NCBI GenBank assembly: GCA_947482665.1
Contig: CANKJK010000003.1
Location: 248,001-312,000, forward strand
Length of the DNA stretch: 64,000 bases
Source: Acidobacteriota bacterium
Lineage (GTDB): Bacteria; Acidobacteriota; Vicinamibacteria; Vicinamibacterales; UBA2999
Direction of reading: 5' to 3'
The notes below the pieces were generated by a model. It did not search any database and had not been told where the DNA came from. It was given only the letters and a program-made list of their open reading frames with translations. The translations under genes were made by a program, and so were the position numbers. Positions 47,012 to 56,000 of the stretch are shown piece after piece (position 1 is the stretch's first letter; the number at the start of each line of letters is the position of its first letter).

Positions 47012-48310
47012 ATGATCGAGCGCTACACGAATCCCGAGATGGGTCGCCTCTGGAGCGACCAGAAGAGATACGAGACCTGGCTGGAGGTCGAACTCGCGTC
47101 GGTGGACGCGCTGGTGAACGAAGGGATCGTGCCGGCGGACGAAGCGCGGGAGCTCAGAGCGAAAGCTGGCTTCAGCGTCGACCGCATCAACGAGATCGAA
47201 AAGGTCACGCAGCATGACGTGATTGCCTTCACGACGTCGGTGGCCGAGATCGCGGGGCCGTGCGCGCGCTGGCTCCACTTCGGGCTGACCTCGTCGGATG
47301 TGATCGACACCGCCCAGGCACTCCAGATGCGCGATGCGTGCGATCTGATCCTGCGCCTGGTCGATGGCCTTCTGGCCGCCGTGCAGACCCGCGCTGAAGA
47401 GCACCGGCGCACGCCGATGATCGGCCGCACCCACGGCGTCCACGCCGAACCGATGACAGTCGGCGTCAAGCTCGCGCTCTGGTACGCCGAGTTGGTGCGC
47501 GACCGCGACCGCATCGTCCGTGCCCGTCAGGTGATTTCGGTGGGCAAACTCTCCGGTGCGGTCGGTACCTTCGCCCACCTGCCGCCCTCGGTCGAGGAGA
47601 GCGTGTGCCGTCGCCTCGGGCTGGAGCCGGCGCCGGTGGCCTCACAGGTGATCCAGCGCGACCGCCACGCGGAGCTGATGGCGGCGCTCGCCATCACGGC
47701 GTCCACGCTCGAGAAGATGGCGCTCGAAATCCGGGGCCTCCAGAAGACCGAGATCGGCGAGATCGAGGAGCCGTTCGCGAAGGGCCAGAAGGGCTCCTCG
47801 GCGATGCCGCACAAGCGGAATCCCATCGGCTGCGAGCAGATCGTCGGCATGGCGCGCCTCATGCGCGGCAACCTCGTGGCAGCGATGGAGAACAACGCGC
47901 TCTGGCACGAGCGCGACATCTCCCACTCGTCGGTCGAGCGCGTGATCCTGCCCGACACCTTCATCGGCGTGGATCACATGCTCCGCCGCATGACCCGCAT
48001 CGTGGCGGGCATGGTCGTCTATCCGCAGCGCATGCTCGAGAACCTGAACCGCTCGCGCGGCGTCGTCTTCTCGGGCACGGTGCTCCTGGAATTGGCGCGG
48101 CGCGGCGTCTCCCGCGAGCAGGCCTACGAGTGGGTGCAGCGCAACGCCATGCGGTCGTTCCACGAGGCCGCCGACTTCAAGGGCCTGCTGCTGGCCGACG
48201 CCGACGTCACGAAGGTGCTGCCGCCGGCCGAGATCGAGCGCGCGTTCGACCTCGACGAGCAGCTTCGCCACGTGGACCACATCTTCAACCGCGTCTTTTC
48301 ACGTACCTGA
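47012..48310 (+). CDS. purB: Adenylosuccinate lyase
   Basis: The 432-residue enzyme cleaves SAICAR to AICAR and adenylosuccinate to AMP. It begins [27 protein letters not shown] and shows [28 protein letters not shown] (catalytic His), and the signature [17 protein letters not shown] with the mobile-loop serine, then [16 protein letters not shown]. The length matches the B. subtilis-type enzyme. It leads a chain of eight genes, most with overlaps or gaps under 10 nt, of which seven belong to purine synthesis. Confidence 0.98.
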   Translation: MIERYTNPEMGRLWSDQKRYETWLEVELASVDALVNEGIVPADEARELRAKAGFSVDRINEIEKVTQHDVIAFTTSVAEIAGPCARWLHFGLTSSDVIDTAQALQMRDACDLILRLVDGLLAAVQTRAEEHRRTPMIGRTHGVHAEPMTVGVKLALWYAELVRDRDRIVRARQVISVGKLSGAVGTFAHLPPSVEESVCRRLGLEPAPVASQVIQRDRHAELMAALAITASTLEKMALEIRGLQKTEIGEIEEPFAKGQKGSSAMPHKRNPIGCEQIVGMARLMRGNLVAAMENNALWHERDISHSSVERVILPDTFIGVDHMLRRMTRIVAGMVVYPQRMLENLNRSRGVVFSGTVLLELARRGVSREQAYEWVQRNAMRSFHEAADFKGLLLADADVTKVLPPAEIERAFDLDEQLRHVDHIFNRVFSRT

Positions 48311-48318
48311 GGAGTCCG

Positions 48319-48570
48319 ATGCGCGCCCGAGTGTTTGTCACCCTGAAGCCGTCGGTGTTCGACCCCCAGGGCACGACCGTCGCCGAAGCCCTGCACACGC
48401 TGGGCTACGACTCGGTGTCGGACGTGCGCCAGGGCAAGTACTTCGAGCTGGAGATCGCGGCGGCGACCGCCGACGAGGCGAAGCGGATCGCCGGCGAGGT
48501 CTCCGGGAAGCTGCTGGCCAACCCGGTGATCGAGTCCTACCGGATCGAGATCGCCGACCAGAAGGCCTGA
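48319..48570 (+). CDS. purS: FGAM synthase subunit PurS
   Basis: The 83-residue protein begins [46 protein letters not shown], the PurS fold, and ends in a helix-strand ([14 protein letters not shown]). PurS bridges PurQ and PurL and is needed for ammonia channelling in the three-subunit form. The start ATG 48319 has GGAG at 48311-48314. It is 8 nt after purB and 2 nt before purQ. Confidence 0.95.
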   Translation: MRARVFVTLKPSVFDPQGTTVAEALHTLGYDSVSDVRQGKYFELEIAAATADEAKRIAGEVSGKLLANPVIESYRIEIADQKA

Positions 48571-48572
48571 AC

Positions 48573-49283
48573 GTGACCTTCGCCATCGTCGTCTTTCCCG
48601 GCTCCAACTGCGACCACGACGCCTACCACGCCGTGAAGCACGTGCTCGGCGCCAATGCCCGGTTCGTGTGGCACAAGGAGACAAATCTCCAGGGCGTGGA
48701 CTGCGTGATCCTCCCCGGTGGGTTCGCCCACGGCGACTACCTCCGCACGGGCGCCATCGCGCGCTTCTCGCCGGTGATGGCCGACGTCGTGAAGTTCGCC
48801 GAGGCGGGCGGCCCGGTCATCGGCATCTGCAATGGTTTTCAGGTGCTGCTCGAATCGGGGCTCCTGCCCGGCGCGATGCTCCGCAATCGCAGCCTCAAAT
48901 TCCAGTGCGAGCACGTCCTCGTCAAGGTGGAACAGACCGACACGCCGTTCACGCGCGCGTGCCGGCCCGGCCAGATCCTGAACCTGCCGATCGCACACGG
49001 CGAGGGTAACTACTACGCGGAACCGGAGGCGGTGGCGCAGCTCGAACGGAATCGTCAGGTGATCTTCCGGTACGTCACGCCAGCCGGCGAGGCGGTGGAC
49101 GCAGGCAACCCGAACGGGTCCGTGGCCAACATCGCCGGACTCTGCAGCGACCGGCGCAACGTCGTCGGGCTGATGCCGCACCCGGAACGGGCCTGTGAGT
49201 CCGCCCTCGGCAGCGCCGACGGTCTCGTGCTCTTCGAGTCCGTGCTGGGCGCCGTCAAGGAAGGAGCCGTCCATGCCCGTTGA
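48573..49283 (+). CDS. purQ: FGAM synthase glutaminase subunit PurQ
   Basis: The 236-residue class I glutaminase has [19 protein letters not shown] at the start, oxyanion segment [14 protein letters not shown], nucleophile [19 protein letters not shown], and the HxE pair in [10 protein letters not shown]. It supplies ammonia to PurL. The GTG at 48573 follows PurS by 2 nt, and its end overlaps purL by 11 nt. The length is normal. Confidence 0.97.
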   Translation: MTFAIVVFPGSNCDHDAYHAVKHVLGANARFVWHKETNLQGVDCVILPGGFAHGDYLRTGAIARFSPVMADVVKFAEAGGPVIGICNGFQVLLESGLLPGAMLRNRSLKFQCEHVLVKVEQTDTPFTRACRPGQILNLPIAHGEGNYYAEPEAVAQLERNRQVIFRYVTPAGEAVDAGNPNGSVANIAGLCSDRRNVVGLMPHPERACESALGSADGLVLFESVLGAVKEGAVHAR

Positions 49284-51501
49284 TCCGCAGTTGCTCGAGC
49301 AGCACGGCCTGACGGTCGAGGAAGGCGCGCGCATCATCGAGTTACTGGGCCGCGAGCCATCCATCACCGAGCTAGGCATCTTCTCGGTCATGTGGTCCGA
49401 GCACTGCAGCTACAAGAGTTCCCGCGTGCACCTCAAGACGCTGCCCACGACCGGGCCGCGCGTGCTGCAGGGACCCGGCGAGAATGCCGGCGCGGTCGAC
49501 ATCGGCGACGGTCTGGCGGCGGTCTTCAAGATCGAATCCCATAACCATCCGTCGTTCATCGAGCCCTATCAGGGCGCGGCGACCGGCGTCGGCGGCATCA
49601 TCCGCGACATCTTCACGATGGGGGCGCGCCCCGTGGCGCTCCTTAATTCACTCCGCTTCGGCTCGCTCGATGAGCCGCTCGTGCGCCGGAATGTCGAAGG
49701 GGTCGTCGCCGGCATCGCGGGCTACGGCAACAGCATCGGTATTCCCACCGTCGGCGGCGAGATCGAGTTCGACGAGAGTTACGCCGGCAACCCGCTCGTG
49801 AATGTGTTCTGTCTGGGTCTGGCCAAGGCGGATGAAATCATCCGCGCCTCGGCGACGGGCGCCGGTAACCCCGTCTTCTACGTCGGCTCGAAGACGGGCC
49901 GCGACGGCATCCACGGCGCGACGATGGCTTCGGCCGAGTTCGACGAGAAGTCCGCCGAGAAGCGCCCGGCCGTCCAGGTGGGCGACCCGTTCATGGAGAA
50001 GCTCCTCCTCGAGGCCTGTCTTGAGGTGATGCACTCCGACGCCCTCGTGGGCATGCAGGACATGGGCGCGGCCGGTTTGACGTCGTCGACCTGCGAGATG
50101 GGCTCCCGGGGTGGCGCCGGCATCGAGATCGACGTGGCGCTCGTGCCGCAGCGCGAGACCGGCATGACGCCCTACGAGATCATGCTCTCCGAGTCGCAGG
50201 AGCGGATGCTGCTGGTCGTGAAGCGTGGCCGCGAGGCCGAGGTGGAGGCCGTCTTCACCAAGTGGGATCTCCACGCGGTCCGCATCGGCGAGGTGACCAC
50301 CGACGGTCGCATGCGCGTGAAGCATCACGGTGAGGTGGTGGCTGATATCCCGAACGGCGCCCTGACCGACAACGCGCCGCAGTATCGCCGCCCGATGGCG
50401 CGCCCGGCCTGGCTCGACGAGGCGCGCACGCTGGCCTTCGACACGCTGACCCCGGCCGACGCCGGCGCGGCGTTTCTGCGGCTGCTGGCCTCCCCAGGCA
50501 TTGCGAGCAAGCGCTGGGTCTACCGCCAGTACGACCATATGGTGCGAACCAACACGATCGTGATGCCCGGCATGGGCGCGGGCACCATCCGCGTGAAGGG
50601 CACCGACCGCGCACTGGCCCTCTCGGTGGACTGCAACGGCCGGTTCGTCTATCTCGACCCCGCGGCCGGGGCGGCGCTCGCCGTGGCCGAAGCCGCGAGG
50701 AATGTGGCGTGCGCCGGCGGCGAGCCGATCGGCGCCACCAACTGCCTGAACTTCGGCAACCCGCAGCGGCCCGAGATCATGTGGCAGTTCGGTGAGGCCG
50801 TGAGGGGCATGGGCGAGGCCTGCCGCGCGCTCGGGATCCCCATCACGGGCGGCAATGTCAGCCTCTACAACGAGACGGACGGCAAGGCCGTGCTGCCGAC
50901 GCCGACGATCGGCATCGTGGGCCTCGTCGAGCACGCCGACCGGGTGGTGACCCGTGCGTTCGCCGAGGCGGGGCACGTCGTGGTGCTGCTGGGTGAAGGC
51001 CTGGGTGAGCTGGGTGGGAGCGCCTATCTGAAGGTGCTGCACGGTCTCATCCGCGGCGTGCCGCCGGCGCTGGACCTGGCGCGCGAAGGCGCGCTGCAGC
51101 GATTGCTCGTCACGTTGGCGATGGAGCGCATCAGCCGATCCGCGCATGACTGTGCCGAGGGTGGCCTGGCCGTGACGCTGGCTGAATCCTGCTTCGACAC
51201 CGGTGTGGGTGTGGATGTGGACGTGTCGGAATTGGCCGGGCCGGCCGCCGGCTGGGGCGTGATTGCGACCCTCTTTGGCGAGTCGGCCTCGCGCGCGGTC
51301 GTCTCGGTGGCACCGGGCGATTTCGGGCGACTCGACGCAGCGGCCCGCGCCGCGGGAGTTCCCATCACGACGCTGGGGCAGACCGGCGGAGACCGCCTGC
51401 GCATCCGCGTCGGCGGGCGTTCCGTCGTGGATGTCGCACTGGCGGAAGCCGAGCAGACCTGGGCACATGCGATTGGCGACCGGTTTCACCGTGCGCATTG
51501 A
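49273..51501 (+). CDS. purL: FGAM synthase large subunit PurL
   Basis: The 742-residue ATP-dependent synthase is the short form that works with PurS and PurQ. It shows [122 protein letters not shown] and [23 protein letters not shown] chose ATG 49273 (start [12 protein letters not shown]); the longer frame lies inside purQ. The 11-nt overlap with purQ implies translational coupling. Confidence 0.98.
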   Translation: MPVDPQLLEQHGLTVEEGARIIELLGREPSITELGIFSVMWSEHCSYKSSRVHLKTLPTTGPRVLQGPGENAGAVDIGDGLAAVFKIESHNHPSFIEPYQGAATGVGGIIRDIFTMGARPVALLNSLRFGSLDEPLVRRNVEGVVAGIAGYGNSIGIPTVGGEIEFDESYAGNPLVNVFCLGLAKADEIIRASATGAGNPVFYVGSKTGRDGIHGATMASAEFDEKSAEKRPAVQVGDPFMEKLLLEACLEVMHSDALVGMQDMGAAGLTSSTCEMGSRGGAGIEIDVALVPQRETGMTPYEIMLSESQERMLLVVKRGREAEVEAVFTKWDLHAVRIGEVTTDGRMRVKHHGEVVADIPNGALTDNAPQYRRPMARPAWLDEARTLAFDTLTPADAGAAFLRLLASPGIASKRWVYRQYDHMVRTNTIVMPGMGAGTIRVKGTDRALALSVDCNGRFVYLDPAAGAALAVAEAARNVACAGGEPIGATNCLNFGNPQRPEIMWQFGEAVRGMGEACRALGIPITGGNVSLYNETDGKAVLPTPTIGIVGLVEHADRVVTRAFAEAGHVVVLLGEGLGELGGSAYLKVLHGLIRGVPPALDLAREGALQRLLVTLAMERISRSAHDCAEGGLAVTLAESCFDTGVGVDVDVSELAGPAAGWGVIATLFGESASRAVVSVAPGDFGRLDAAARAAGVPITTLGQTGGDRLRIRVGGRSVVDVALAEAEQTWAHAIGDRFHRAH

Positions 51502-51548
51502 CCGTCGGATGACCGTAGACTACCGCCAGCCACACGGGGGTGAGGGAC

Positions 51549-53015
51549 ATGTTCGATAAGTTCCGTGAAGAGTGCGGCGTGTTCGGGATCTTCGGTCACC
51601 CCGAAGCGTCCAACATGACCTACCTCGGCCTCTACGCGCTGCAGCACCGCGGCCAGGAGAGCGCGGGCATCGCCACGAGCGATGGCGTCACCGTGCACAG
51701 CCACAAGGCAATGGGCCATGTGCACGATGCCTTCACCCAGGACACGCTCGCCGTGTTGCCTGGGTCCCTGGCCATCGGCCATGTCCGCTATTCCACGGCC
51801 GGAGAAAGCCGGCTCGCCAACGCGCAGCCGCTCGTCATCGACTGCCTCCACGGTACGCTCGCCCTGGCGCACAACGGCAATCTGGTGAATGCGGGCGAGC
51901 TCCGCGATCAGCTCGTCGGCCAGGGGTCGATTTTTCAGACCTCCACGGACACCGAAGTCATCGTCCACCTGTTCGCCCGCTCGCCAGAGCCGACCGTGGA
52001 GGGCGCCATCATCGAGGCCGTCTCGCAGGTCACCGGTGCGTTCTCGCTGGTGATGATGACGAAGGACAAGATCGTCGGTGTCCGCGACCCGCACGGCTTC
52101 CGGCCGCTGGCCCTGGGCCGCCTCGGAGAGGCGTGGGTACTGGCCTCCGAGACCTGCGCCATGGATCTGATCGGCGCCACCTACATCCGCGACGTCGAGC
52201 CCGGCGAGCTGGTCATCATCAGCGCCCAGGGGCTCCGCTCCGTGAAACCCTTCGCACCCGCGCCCCATGCGCAGTGCGTGTTCGAGCATGTGTACTTCGC
52301 TCGGCCCGACAGCGTAGTTTTCGGCGAGAGCGTGAACGACGTGCGCACGGAGTTGGGCCGGCGCCTTGCGCGGGAGACGGCGGTCGAGGCGGATGTCGTC
52401 GTCCCGATTCCGGACTCGGGCGTGTGCGCCGCGATCGGCTACTCGGAGGCCTCGGGCATTCCGATGCGGATGGGTCTCATCCGCAATCACTATGTCGGCC
52501 GCACGTTCATCGAGCCGCAGCAGTCGATCCGCCACTTCGGTGTGCGCGTGAAGCTGAACCCGGTGCGCAGCATCCTCGAGGGCAAGCGCGTTGTCCTCAT
52601 CGATGACTCGATCGTGCGCGGCACCACGAGCCGCAAACTCGTGAGGATGATCCGCAATGCCGGGGCGAAGGAAGTCCACATGCGCATCAGCTGCCCGCCG
52701 ACGATCTCGCCGTGCTTCTACGGCGTGGACACGCCGCGCCGGCAGGATCTGATCGCGGCGACGCACTCGATCGAAGAGATCCGGAAGTACCTGAGCGCGG
52801 ATAGCGTCGGGTATCTGAGCCTGGACGGCCTGACCAGTTCGGTCCGCGATGGCAAGTCGCGCTACTGCACCTCGTGCTACACGGGCGTGTATCCGGTGGC
52901 GTTCCCGCGCAACGAGGCCGCCTATCTCCAGCTCGCGCTCAAGCTCAACGGCGATGGTTCGCCCGTGCAGCCCGAGCCGGAGCCGGTCACCGACGGCGCG
53001 CCCGCGATCCCCTGA
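51549..53015 (+). CDS. purF: Amidophosphoribosyltransferase
   Basis: The 488-residue enzyme performs the first step of the pathway. The N-terminal cysteine nucleophile is in EECGVFGIFGHPEAS, after an 8-residue propeptide when ATG 51549 is used. Glutaminase motifs LQHRGQESAGIA and VRYSTAGESRLANAQP are followed by the PRPP loop VVLIDDSIVRGTTSRK. Cysteines at QCVFEHVYFARPDS, SPCFYGVD and the late CTSC match the B. subtilis-type enzyme with a 4Fe-4S cluster. A GTG at 51540 is an alternative start. It ends in TGATG with the next gene. Confidence 0.97.
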   Translation: MFDKFREECGVFGIFGHPEASNMTYLGLYALQHRGQESAGIATSDGVTVHSHKAMGHVHDAFTQDTLAVLPGSLAIGHVRYSTAGESRLANAQPLVIDCLHGTLALAHNGNLVNAGELRDQLVGQGSIFQTSTDTEVIVHLFARSPEPTVEGAIIEAVSQVTGAFSLVMMTKDKIVGVRDPHGFRPLALGRLGEAWVLASETCAMDLIGATYIRDVEPGELVIISAQGLRSVKPFAPAPHAQCVFEHVYFARPDSVVFGESVNDVRTELGRRLARETAVEADVVVPIPDSGVCAAIGYSEASGIPMRMGLIRNHYVGRTFIEPQQSIRHFGVRVKLNPVRSILEGKRVVLIDDSIVRGTTSRKLVRMIRNAGAKEVHMRISCPPTISPCFYGVDTPRRQDLIAATHSIEEIRKYLSADSVGYLSLDGLTSSVRDGKSRYCTSCYTGVYPVAFPRNEAAYLQLALKLNGDGSPVQPEPEPVTDGAPAIP

Positions 53016-54226
53016 TGCCAGACGAGTTCCGCGCCGGACGGTGGGCCGCGGCTGCCTGTCTCTGTGGTCTGGCCGTCAGTGGCGCCAGTCCCGCGGTCTT
53101 CGCGGCACAGCCAGGGCAGGAGGCACAGGCGGCACAGACGGCGCCCGCGGTGCCGGCCCCGCTGCTTGTGGCGCACGTGGCCAAACTCGGGGACTTCGAC
53201 TACGCCACGCGGACCGCTGCCGCGCGGGCCGTGCGGCGCGCCCCCGCCACAGAGGCGGCCCCGGCGCTCGTGGCAGCCGTCACGACGAGCGTAGATTCCT
53301 ACGTCCGCTTCAAGGCGTTCGTGCTGTTGACGGGGCTGCTCGATCCGCGGCTGGAGGATTTCTCCCGCGCTGCCCTGACCGATAAGAACGATCGGCTCCG
53401 GCAGGCCGCGTTCGATTGGCTGGAGCGCCACCCGGTGCCCGCGCTGGCGCCGCGGCTCATCCAGTTGCTGGAGACGGAGCAGGCCGAGTTCGTGCGGCCG
53501 TCGCTGATGCGGGCGCTGGCGGCGCTCGACGCCGACCCGGCCGTCCGCACCGCGCTGGTCCGTGAGACGGCGCGCGGTCTCGACATCTTCCGGGGCGCGG
53601 TCATCGAGGCGCTCGGTCTGCGCCGCGCCACCTTCGCGGTGGATGCGCTGGCGAAGGTCGTCGCCGTGGACGGCCCGCTGCGCGATGTGGCAGCGATGGC
53701 GCTGGGCCGCATCGGCGGGTCAGAGGCGGTCGCGCTGCTGGCCCCGGTGCACGACAAGGATCCGGGCGTCGAGCTGACGCTGCGGGCCGCGCAGTGTCTG
53801 GCGGAACAGCAGTGCGATGCCGTCCGCGACGACATTGTCCGGCAGTGGCCGACCTCGGCCGCCAGGGGCACGGCCGGCGCCGCGGCCGGCGCGCTGGCCG
53901 TCATGGCGGAGCGCGGGGATGCCCGTGCCATGGCGCTGCTCGTCGAGGCCGGGATCGCCGGCGTGCGGGATCTGCGGGACCACGCCGCCGTCGCGCTGGG
54001 GACCGTCGCGCTGCGCGCGCCGGATGTGGTGCTGGGGTGGATGGCGGACAATCCGGCACAGGGGAGCGGCGTGCTCGCCCTGCTCAAGGACGGGTTCGAC
54101 CTGATGGAAGAGGATGTGGCCGAAGAGGCCTTCTACGCCTCCGTGCGGGCGTCCTACTGGAAGGCGGCTGATGGATCGCCGGTTCGCGCGTCGGCCGCCG
54201 CGCTCATTGATGGACTCGACTTCTGA
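53015..54226 (+). CDS. Exported HEAT-repeat protein inside the purine operon
   Basis: The 403-residue protein begins with a signal-like segment (GRWAAAACLCGLAVSGASPAVFA, cut near FAAQ), then an Ala/Gln/Pro linker and about nine HEAT/armadillo helical pairs, such as YATRTAAARAVRRAPATEAAPALVAAVTT, LRDVAAMALGRIGGSEAVALLAPVHD and LRDHAAVALGTVALRAPDVVLGW. It shares single-base TGATG overlaps with both purF and purM, so it is translationally tied to them. No purine enzyme is missing at this spot; why an exported repeat protein is embedded here is unclear. It may be a scaffold or stress sensor. Confidence 0.78.
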   Translation: MPDEFRAGRWAAAACLCGLAVSGASPAVFAAQPGQEAQAAQTAPAVPAPLLVAHVAKLGDFDYATRTAAARAVRRAPATEAAPALVAAVTTSVDSYVRFKAFVLLTGLLDPRLEDFSRAALTDKNDRLRQAAFDWLERHPVPALAPRLIQLLETEQAEFVRPSLMRALAALDADPAVRTALVRETARGLDIFRGAVIEALGLRRATFAVDALAKVVAVDGPLRDVAAMALGRIGGSEAVALLAPVHDKDPGVELTLRAAQCLAEQQCDAVRDDIVRQWPTSAARGTAGAAAGALAVMAERGDARAMALLVEAGIAGVRDLRDHAAVALGTVALRAPDVVLGWMADNPAQGSGVLALLKDGFDLMEEDVAEEAFYASVRASYWKAADGSPVRASAAALIDGLDF

Positions 54227-55266
54227 TGGACTACAAAGCCGCTGGCGTTGATATCGACGCGGGGAACGAAACCGTCCGCCGCATCCGGGCCCTGGCCCGG
54301 TCCACATTTACCCCGGGCGTGCTCTCCGACATCGGCTCGTTCGGCGGCCTGTTCCACATGGGCGCGGCTGGCCTGCGGGACGCGGTCCTGGTGGCGAGCG
54401 CCGACGGCGTGGGCACGAAGCTGAAGGTCGCCTTCATGGCGGGCCGCCACGACACGGTGGGGCAGGATCTCGTGAACCACTGCGTGAACGACATCCTCGT
54501 GCAGGGCGCGGTGCCGCTCTTCTTTCTCGACTACCTATCGACCGGGCGGCTCTCGCCGGACGTGGCGGCCTCCGTCGTCGACGGCATGTCGAAGGCGTGC
54601 CGCGAGAATGCGTGCGCGCTGCTCGGCGGCGAGACGGCCGAGATGCCGGGCTTCTACGCCGACGGCGAGTACGACCTGGCCGGGTTCATCGTGGGCGCGG
54701 TCGAGCGCGACGCGCTCGTCAATGGCCGCGGCATCGCCGCGGGCGATGTGCTCATCGGGATTCCGTCCAGTGGCCTGCATACCAATGGCTACTCGCTGGC
54801 GCGCCGGATCGTGTTCGATCAGCTGGGCCTGGGCGTGGATGCCCATGTGGCCGAGCTCGGGTGCACGGTGGCCGAGGCGCTGCTGGAGCCGCATCGGTCC
54901 TATCTCTCGATGATTCAGCCCTTGCTCGCCAGCCAGCGCATCAAGGGCATGGCGCACATCACCGGGGGCGGCATTACCGACAACCTGCCCCGTGTGTTGC
55001 CGCACGGCACGGCCGCCGAGGTGCGGCTTGGATCGTGGGAGGTACCCGCCCTCTTCCGCTGGCTCCAGGCCGGAGGACAGGTGCCTGCCGAGGACATGTT
55101 GCGCACCTTCAACATGGGTGTGGGCCTCATCCTCGTGGCCTCGCCCGCCAATGCCGACGCACTGCTCCAGGAACTCGCCGCGCGTGGGGGCCGCCAGGCC
55201 AAGGTGATTGGCGCCATCGTGCCGGGCGAAGGCGAGCCCGCCGTCCGTTACGTGGGCACGCTGTGA
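54226..55266 (+). CDS. purM: AIR synthase
   Basis: The 346-residue enzyme closes FGAM to AIR using ATP. It shows DYKAAGVDIDAGNETVRRI, SADGVGTKLKVA, DLVNHCVNDILVQGAVPLFFLDYL, LLGGETAEMPGFY, IGIPSSGLHTNGYSLAR, KGMAHITGGGITDNLPRVLP and FNMGVGL, all family landmarks. The length is normal. It starts in TGATG with the HEAT gene and its stop overlaps the alternative GTG start of purN. Confidence 0.98.
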   Translation: MDYKAAGVDIDAGNETVRRIRALARSTFTPGVLSDIGSFGGLFHMGAAGLRDAVLVASADGVGTKLKVAFMAGRHDTVGQDLVNHCVNDILVQGAVPLFFLDYLSTGRLSPDVAASVVDGMSKACRENACALLGGETAEMPGFYADGEYDLAGFIVGAVERDALVNGRGIAAGDVLIGIPSSGLHTNGYSLARRIVFDQLGLGVDAHVAELGCTVAEALLEPHRSYLSMIQPLLASQRIKGMAHITGGGITDNLPRVLPHGTAAEVRLGSWEVPALFRWLQAGGQVPAEDMLRTFNMGVGLILVASPANADALLQELAARGGRQAKVIGAIVPGEGEPAVRYVGTL

Positions 55267-55292
55267 CAGCGGGCGCGGCAACGGAGGGCGCT

Positions 55293-55910
55293 GTGAGCCG
55301 CCGCCTCGGTGTCCTGATCTCGGGACGCGGGAGCAACCTTCAGGCGCTCATTCGAGCCATCCAGGAAGGCCGGCTCGACGCGACGATCGCCGTTGTCATC
55401 TCCAACATCGCGGACGCGCCGGGGCTCGCACTGGCCCAGGCCGCAGGAATCGAGACCGTCACGATCAGCCACAAGGGTTGGCCGTCGCGTGCCGACTTCG
55501 ACCGCGAGGTCGCCGGGGCGCTCACCGCGCATCAGGTGGATCTGGTGTGCCTCGCTGGGTTCATGCGCCTGGTGGGTCAGCCGCTCCTTGAGGCATTTCC
55601 CAACCGGATCCTCAATATCCACCCGTCTCTGCTGCCCTCGTTTCCCGGCATCGAGCCGCAACGGCAGGCCCTCGACCACGGCGTGAAGGTCAGCGGCGTG
55701 ACGGTACATCTGGTGACGGCGGACCTGGACGCCGGGCCGATCATCCTGCAACGCCCGGTTCCCGTCGTCGATGGCGACACCCCGGTGACGCTGGCCGCGC
55801 GGATCCTCGAAGAGGAGCACCGGGCGTATCCCGAGGCCGTTCGGCTCGTGCTCGAGGGCGGCTGGCGGATTGAGGGACGCCGGTTCGTGGCTCTGCGCAC
55901 GACCGCCTGA
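55293..55910 (+). CDS. purN: GAR transformylase
   Basis: The 205-residue 10-formyl-THF-dependent enzyme formylates GAR. It begins RRLGVLISGRGSNLQALI (phosphate loop), AVVISNIADAPGL, CLAGFMRLVGQPLL, and the catalytic NIHPSLLPSFPG with HLVTADLDAGPIILQ (catalytic Asp). The GTG at 55293 has GGAGGG 5 nt upstream and fits the family N-terminus; GTG 55263, overlapping the purM stop, would add 10 residues. It is the last pur gene in the operon. Confidence 0.96.
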   Translation: MSRRLGVLISGRGSNLQALIRAIQEGRLDATIAVVISNIADAPGLALAQAAGIETVTISHKGWPSRADFDREVAGALTAHQVDLVCLAGFMRLVGQPLLEAFPNRILNIHPSLLPSFPGIEPQRQALDHGVKVSGVTVHLVTADLDAGPIILQRPVPVVDGDTPVTLAARILEEEHRAYPEAVRLVLEGGWRIEGRRFVALRTTA

Positions 55911-55918
55911 TCTTTTTT
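55881..55918 (+). terminator. Candidate terminator of the pur operon
   Basis: CGGTTCGTG (55881-55889) pairs with CACGACCG (55898-55905) with one bulged T, overlapping the end of purN, and six Ts follow at 55913-55918. The 7-nt gap between stem and T-run is longer than usual, so efficiency is uncertain. Confidence 0.45.
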
Positions 55919-55926
55919 CGACCCCC

Positions 55927-56000
55927 GGTAATACCATCCCGGCGTACGCATCTCCTGACTCCAGATAGGCGGGGAAGTCCCGCTTCGTCAGGAGTCACCT
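55927..56000 (+). promoter_or_regulatory. Two-stem leader RNA with ribosome site in the outer stem (copy A)
   Basis: GGTAATAC at 55927-55934 (also a possible -10) is followed by an outer stem CTCCTGAC/GTCAGGAG (55952-55959, 55987-55994; 8 bp) enclosing an inner hairpin GCGGG/CCCGC (55969-55973, 55979-55983). The outer right arm contains AGGAG, the ribosome site 6 nt before GTG 56001. The folded form should hide it. A similar element with a different outer-stem sequence is at 59750-59803. Confidence 0.6.
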
